Assembly (NCBI GenBank): GCA_033439795.1
Contig: JAUTDP010000006.1
Span: 2,728,001 to 2,792,000 of the forward strand
Origin: Sordaria brevicollis
Taxonomy: Eukaryota; Ascomycota; Sordariomycetes; Sordariales; Sordariaceae
Length of the DNA stretch: 64,000 nucleotides
Reading direction: 5' to 3'
Part shown: positions 59,187 to 64,000 of the stretch, piece by piece
Layout: every line of letters begins with the position of its first letter
Numbering within the stretch: the first letter of the stretch is position 1
The notes under the pieces: model-generated
Databases searched by the model: none
What the model saw: only the letters and a program-made list of their open reading frames with translations
Told to the model about the DNA's origin: nothing
Translations under genes and position numbers: made by a program

Positions 59187-62100
59187 CAGGACTTTGGGCC
59201 GTCTGCCGAGCTTGACTACGGTCTCGACATCCCCCCAACCACAGCCGACATGCGGTAAGTGACTACATTACAAGCTTTTCTTACTTTTCGTTCGATTGGT
59301 TACCTACGATCGTTCTCTGCTTTCTTTCTTCACGTACCCTTCGTGAGTGGAGGATTAAATTGCACGGCAGTGTCATTCTTTTCCCGACACTGTCTGTCCT
59401 CTGCACCATACGGTGGTACTATGACAGTGGGTGGTCTGTCGAGGTAACTTTGGTTCGTTCTCCGTACCTGACCTTTACCTCACCGAAGTATCATTTTCAC
59501 AGACTGTACAAGGGGGTGGCGGACGGGTTTAAACAGACCGGCGTGGTGTGTTATTGTCCTGCATCCCACCGGCCTCTTATTCCATCATTCTTCAGCACCA
59601 TAAGCTACCCTTGCCCTCCTCCTACCCTTGCCATCACACTAAAAAGCCACTCCAAAACTGAAGCTCCCGCAACCCAAGTGCGAGTGGAGCGAAGGAACGG
59701 GTAGCTAAGCTTCTGTCGGCGTTAAAAGCCATATCGCGGTCCGCACTCCGCACACACTTTCCCATTTCTTAGTCTTTTTCTCCCCGCCTGCCCCGATCTC
59801 CCCGTCACGAACGCCGTTACCATCACGGCTATCTCATATTACACGAGCCACCGGTTTTGAGTTACCCTACCTCACCTCACATCAATACCGCCGGCTGCTA
59901 CCGTTACCCGGTTTCCAATTTTCACTCATCTTTCCCATCTCCCCCGCCACCTTCGGCTTCTTCCCGTCCACGACCGGCGAAGCAGCGTGCAGGCAGCACT
60001 GAGAAAAATAGAAACACCACTGCCTTCCTATCACTCTGGCCATCCGTCATCTCGTTAACCACTGCACATCCGATAAACACCATCGTCGTTGTGGCGGGCA
60101 AGACAAGACACAGGATCAAAGCAGAGAAAACCATGAGTACTTGTCTTCGGCGCTAGATCTGCCTCATCGCAGCTTACGGCCTATCAGCAAGCCAGTGTAC
60201 CCAGGTTACTGTTCTGCTCTCGTTCTTCTTGTCGCCCTCCATTCGATCTACATCCACTCTGCGCAAGTTGCCCTGCCGCAAGGCGCTGTGTTCGCGCTTC
60301 CGATCCTGTCGGCATCGCTAGCCGTGCAACGCCAAGTGTTGGCAGTACAACCAGAGAGTTGTGGGAGCCACCGTAGCCCCGTCCTACAAGCGCACTTGTG
60401 TCTCGCATGGGAAACCTGAACGCTGCATCAAAGTACACAGCGTTCGGGTTGCGAGGAGCGGCGAGCATTGGCAGCCAGATAGACCTGGTGTCCGAAGCCT
60501 GAATGCCAGCCAGTCAGCAAGTCGGTCTGAGCAAGCAAAGCAGCGTGAAGCAGGAGCTTGCACCATCGAGGAGCACGGCAGACAGACACCTCAAGTCCGG
60601 GGTGGTTGGCTTCTCGGCAATCTAGCCACAGCAAGACGCCCTACAGTCAAAGGTACCTGTTGCTAACCCGTCCGCTTTCCTCACTCATACAGCTATACAG
60701 ACAATACCGCGTCGTTGTCGACGATCGAGGCGCCGCCTCAGCCTTCCTTCATAAACATTAACCCCCTATCGATCCCTCCACCAACCGGCTACACTGAGGG
60801 AGGTGCCCACGGTTATTTTCCTACCGCTCCCACTGTTTATTCTAGCCTGGACGTCAGGCCTCGACTGGGCTCCAAGTATGTGTCACATCTCCCCTCCTCT
60901 TTGAGCCTCCATACAAACATCCTCCCTTGAGCACCACCTCAATCTATCGTGCCATGGAACACCATCCTTTTCCCGAGGCTTACACGCCGACTAGTAGCAC
61001 CTCTGCCTCGGGCATGGCACATGCCCCTCGATCCAACGCATTGCCGCACCCAGGCTCCCAGCTCAGTATTCGAGACAGCTACGCAACCACTACACCAACC
61101 TTCAGAAGGCAAGACCATCATATTCCGCGCTCACCATCTTTCGGCGGTTTAACTTCGAGACGTCATCCACTATCGCCCACACCTAGTCCGGCAACGTACA
61201 ACACACACAGGATGGACGGCACATACGGGTCAAAGACCCAGCCCAACATTCCTCCCCTTACCAGCATCGTCGAATGCGGTGTTCTTTCATATGGCGGGCC
61301 TCAAGCAACACCCATCAAGGTGGAGATTTCTGGCATCATCGACAAAGGGTTCTTTCTTGCAGAGGAGCAATGGACTTGCTACAGGCGCAATTACTTTTCC
61401 TGCGTGTGTTCTTTTGCCTTGACGCCCAACCTTCCCAACACGGACATCCAATTCGTTCAAACTGGATCACCACAGCCTTATAATGTCTACGGCTTCGCCA
61501 TGTCCATCTCCGCAGCTGTAGCCGACAGCGATAACCAAACGATCGAGCTGGTCCAACACACGCCAAAGCGAGATAAGGGGCCGGTTGCCAAACCCGAGAA
61601 GGTTCGGTTGCTACCGAAGCCAGCTCAACAAGCCCATCACCCTCTGAGCGGACTGTACAGCAACCCCGACGGAAGTCTCTCCTCATCCAGAGCTTACGAC
61701 CATCAGCCATATGGACAACCACAAAGCCCTCTCCCAACTGAGCACACCTTTGAGCGTATACAGTTCAAGCAGGCCACGGCCAACAACGGCAAGAGGAGAG
61801 CCGCTCAACAATACTACCACCTCATCGTTGAGCTATGGGCTGATGTTGGGCCCCAGGCAGGGTCAGACAACTACATCAAGGTAGCTTACAGAAAGTCGGC
61901 CAAGATGATTGTCCGCGGCCGGTCTCCGGGCCACTATCAAAATGAGAGGAGAGGAAGCACTAGCAGCGGACCAGGAGGTTCCGGCGCCGGTAGCATCGGT
62001 GGCGGCTACTCCTCGGTTTTGGGGCCTGGTGGGGACTACCACCCTGGTAGTTCCATGCTTCCCGGTGGTTTCACACAGTTTGGTGACCCAAGAGGAGGCT

Positions 62101-62486
62101 ACGGAGCACGGCATCACCATGAGCTTACCATGGAGCCAATGATGTCCCACGACGAAGCCAAGTCGATGAACGAACACAAGGGATATCAATACTTCCCCGC
62201 GACGATCTACGAGAGTGAGCATGCGGATCCAAGGCATCAGCAGGTTGAACTATTCTCCCACAGTCGCACGGAGGCCGAGAGCAACACTGTTCCCTCCATG
62301 TCTACCGGCTACGATCCGACGAAAGTCAAACCGGAAGGGGAGAACGGCCTTCCCAGCATGTTCTATCCACCATCAGCCAGCTCATACTACTCGCAGCCAC
62401 GCTGCGGGAGGTTTGAGGGCAAAAGCAGCTCTAGTGGCTACTACCCGACCAGCATTCCGCCATCTTCGACAATGAACATGACGTAG
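59187..62486 (+). CDS. vib-1: VIB-1, Ndt80/PhoG-like transcription factor (5' end incomplete)
   Basis: VIB-1 is a nuclear regulator of heterokaryon-incompatibility genes, extracellular proteases and the response to carbon and nitrogen starvation. The main exon (60932-62486) carries the Ndt80-type DNA-binding domain: SIVECGVLSYGG, VEISGIIDKGFFLAEEQWTC, RRNYFSCVCSFAL, then IELVQHTPKRDKGP and, after a variable insert, HTFERIQFKQATANNGKRRA, QQYYHLIVELWADVG and VAYRKSAKMIVRGRSPGHYQ. A Gly/Ser-rich C-terminal region ends in TMNMT. Upstream, 60693-60875 (ending LDVRPRLGSK) fits in frame through a 56-nt intron with a weak GAG acceptor. A further exon at about 59187-59253 (QDFGPSAELDYGLDIPPTTA) fits in frame through a 1,439-nt intron with GTAAGT, GCTAAC and ACAG. 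The true start is probably further upstream; ATG 59249 is a fallback. Total is at least 600 residues. Confidence 0.88.
59254..60692 (+). other. Long 5' intron of vib-1 (inferred)
   Basis: Donor CG|GTAAGTG at 59254 and the branch/acceptor GCTAACCCG...CATACAG at 60663-60692 are both near-consensus and join the flanking codons in frame (ATG CG|C TAT ACA). At 1.4 kb this is very long for this type of fungus. Confidence 0.5.
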
Positions 62487-64000
62487 GCTCCTAGCAAAGG
62501 CGAGCTGGCCCATGGGAGGAAGAGTGCGCGCGCAAACGTGGATCACTACGATGCTAATGAGGATGGATCTTTCATTACTTTTACTGCGCTGATTTCCATC
62601 GCGGATTTGGTATGGCATGTCGGTACAGATACTTCGGTCAAAGGGAATGGCTGGAGACTCAGCGAATCTGGGGATACAGGACATTTGGCGAAGGAACACA
62701 ACACGTACCACACTCTTCCGCGTTGTTGTTTTTCGGTTTTCTTTCTTGTTACCGCCATCTTTTCCCCACCACCCAGCCTTTGTGTAGCGGGCACAACATA
62801 CATCCTGTTGCGGTGCCTTTCTTCTTCTACTTTCGTTTCTCACTGTGTCTATCTTCTCTTCTTCTCCTCTTTTCCTTGTAAGGATTTTCAAAATTGGGTT
62901 CTAAAGACTGGGAAGGATTAAGGAAAATGGGAAAACATGGGCAAGACAGGTTCAAATGGAAAGGAAAGGTTCAGGGAAACAGGGAAACAGGGAACAGGCT
63001 TCATATGGCATGAAATATCGCGCGGCATTTGCAAAGGATACCCGGGTCTACTCTTTTTTCCGTTGGTTTTTCTCTTATTTGTTCTCTAGTCTTCCGTTAC
63101 TTTCACTTTGCTTTAACACTATTGACTTCTTTGAGTTTTGTCATGCTTGCGATTGTCGATGCTTGTGTCCATGTCAGGACAACACCTGGCTAACCCGAGC
63201 AGGTTTGGAGAAACTGGGTTGAGGTGAGCACCGGGAAAACGGGTTGGTATCTGTCTGGGTTAGATCCCGGGCGGCAAGAAAAGATGCAGACCTCCTTCAG
63301 ATCTCTCTGGTGAACAGCACTTCTGAGAGCCTGGTTACCCCCAAGAATAGCCGCTAGCTCCTCCCCTCTCTTTGCTTGTTCAACTGAGACGGGTCGTGTC
63401 CAGGGACGGCAACCGGGGGTCGAAGTGCATGTTTGCGGCACACATCGAGGCTGTGAAGGCGGGTTGATATACATCGAACCGGCTCGGCTGGTTGGTGGCA
63501 TTTCTAGGCAGTCTAGTATTCGCCCTCTTTTACGGCTATGAAGAGATGAGGCTCAGCGTATTCGCCTTGGATGCCTGCTGCTACTGGTAGTCGGCTTAGA
63601 GATGCAAATGAGGTGTCTTCAAACTTTGCGGCAGCTGTTTCCCGTGTGTGGAAGAGCGACACTTCAGACACAGGGGGAGACATGGTAATCGATGACTTTC
63701 TCGTCTTTCTTCATGTATTCTTACTACTCGCGTTACCTTCAGGCTTCTTTGACAATTACCTACCTTGCTATTTTGAAAACATTCCAATCTGAAACTTGCG
63801 CAGTGCCTTTGTCTTGCGTTCGTCTTGAGTTAATGATGATCTAGCCTCACACAAGCCAGGGAGCAAAGAGGGACAGCGGACAGGGGTAACTCTCCTAGCC
63901 TTCATTTGCCCCGACGTGAAATGCGATTGCTCTTCTTTTGTCGGTCAGATCTGGTTTAATCAGAACAGAAGACAGCAATTGGAGCCCCAGAAAACTTCAG
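62487..64000. other. 3' flank of vib-1
   Basis: No supported gene. The first few hundred bases are T-rich in patches (62,720-62,880) and likely hold the 3' UTR. Short open frames near 63,190-63,800 lack protein character. Confidence 0.5.

Noticed and set aside
60134..60157. ATG AGT ACT... as the vib-1 start codon
   Set aside because: The frame closes after seven codons and its possible donor does not keep frame with the next exon; it lies inside the inferred long intron.

Overview
The window looks like nuclear DNA of a filamentous ascomycete, most likely a Sordariales fungus close to Neurospora. Four things point there: an AT-rich island whose repeats differ almost only by C-to-T and G-to-A changes (repeat-induced point mutation, RIP); short introns (about 55-300 nt) with GTRNGT donors and CTAAC-like branch sites; a tRNA-Val with RNA polymerase III boxes; and a clear Ndt80/PhoG-type gene that I recognise as vib-1. 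There are no bacterial-style operons.

Layout. 1-7,550 is a RIP-degraded transposon island with nested elements: an outer element with about 150-bp terminal inverted repeats (1802/7549), an inner element with about 200-bp inverted repeats (2108-4082), and a 475-bp miniature LTR retrotransposon (5787-6261) with 130-bp LTRs, a purine tract and a 5-bp target duplication. 7,550-11,100 is a margin of decayed or doubtful coding fragments, a C27 tract and a 75-bp tandem repeat. 11,795-13,244 holds an unrecognised three-exon gene. 15,799-28,000 holds cell-surface and membrane genes: a GH76 (Dfg5/Dcw1-type) wall enzyme, two proteins predicted to be GPI-anchored that share a cysteine module, and an MscL-like channel. 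29,101-33,250 holds a nitronate monooxygenase-family enzyme and a bifunctional HPPK-DHPS folate enzyme, followed by tRNA-Val(AAC) at 33,776. 36,596-44,616 holds a Ser/Thr-rich cysteine protein with a GPI signal, a small secreted cysteine-rich protein and a fungal protein of unknown function. From 44,617 to about 59,186 I recognise no gene. vib-1 occupies 59,187-62,486 and the rest is 3' flank.

Most genes here act independently. The common theme is secretion and the cell wall: one secreted wall-modifying enzyme, three GPI-type surface proteins, one small secreted protein and one membrane channel. vib-1, a regulator of heterokaryon incompatibility, proteases and nutrient response, sits beside an unusually long gene-free stretch.

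The main oddities are the miniature LTR element, an in-frame stop that separates the GH76 enzyme from a complete GPI signal, a similar in-frame Gly-rich extension behind the MscL-like gene, and a cysteine module found three times in two neighbouring genes with an intron at the same place. All exon boundaries were read by eye and need transcript data.
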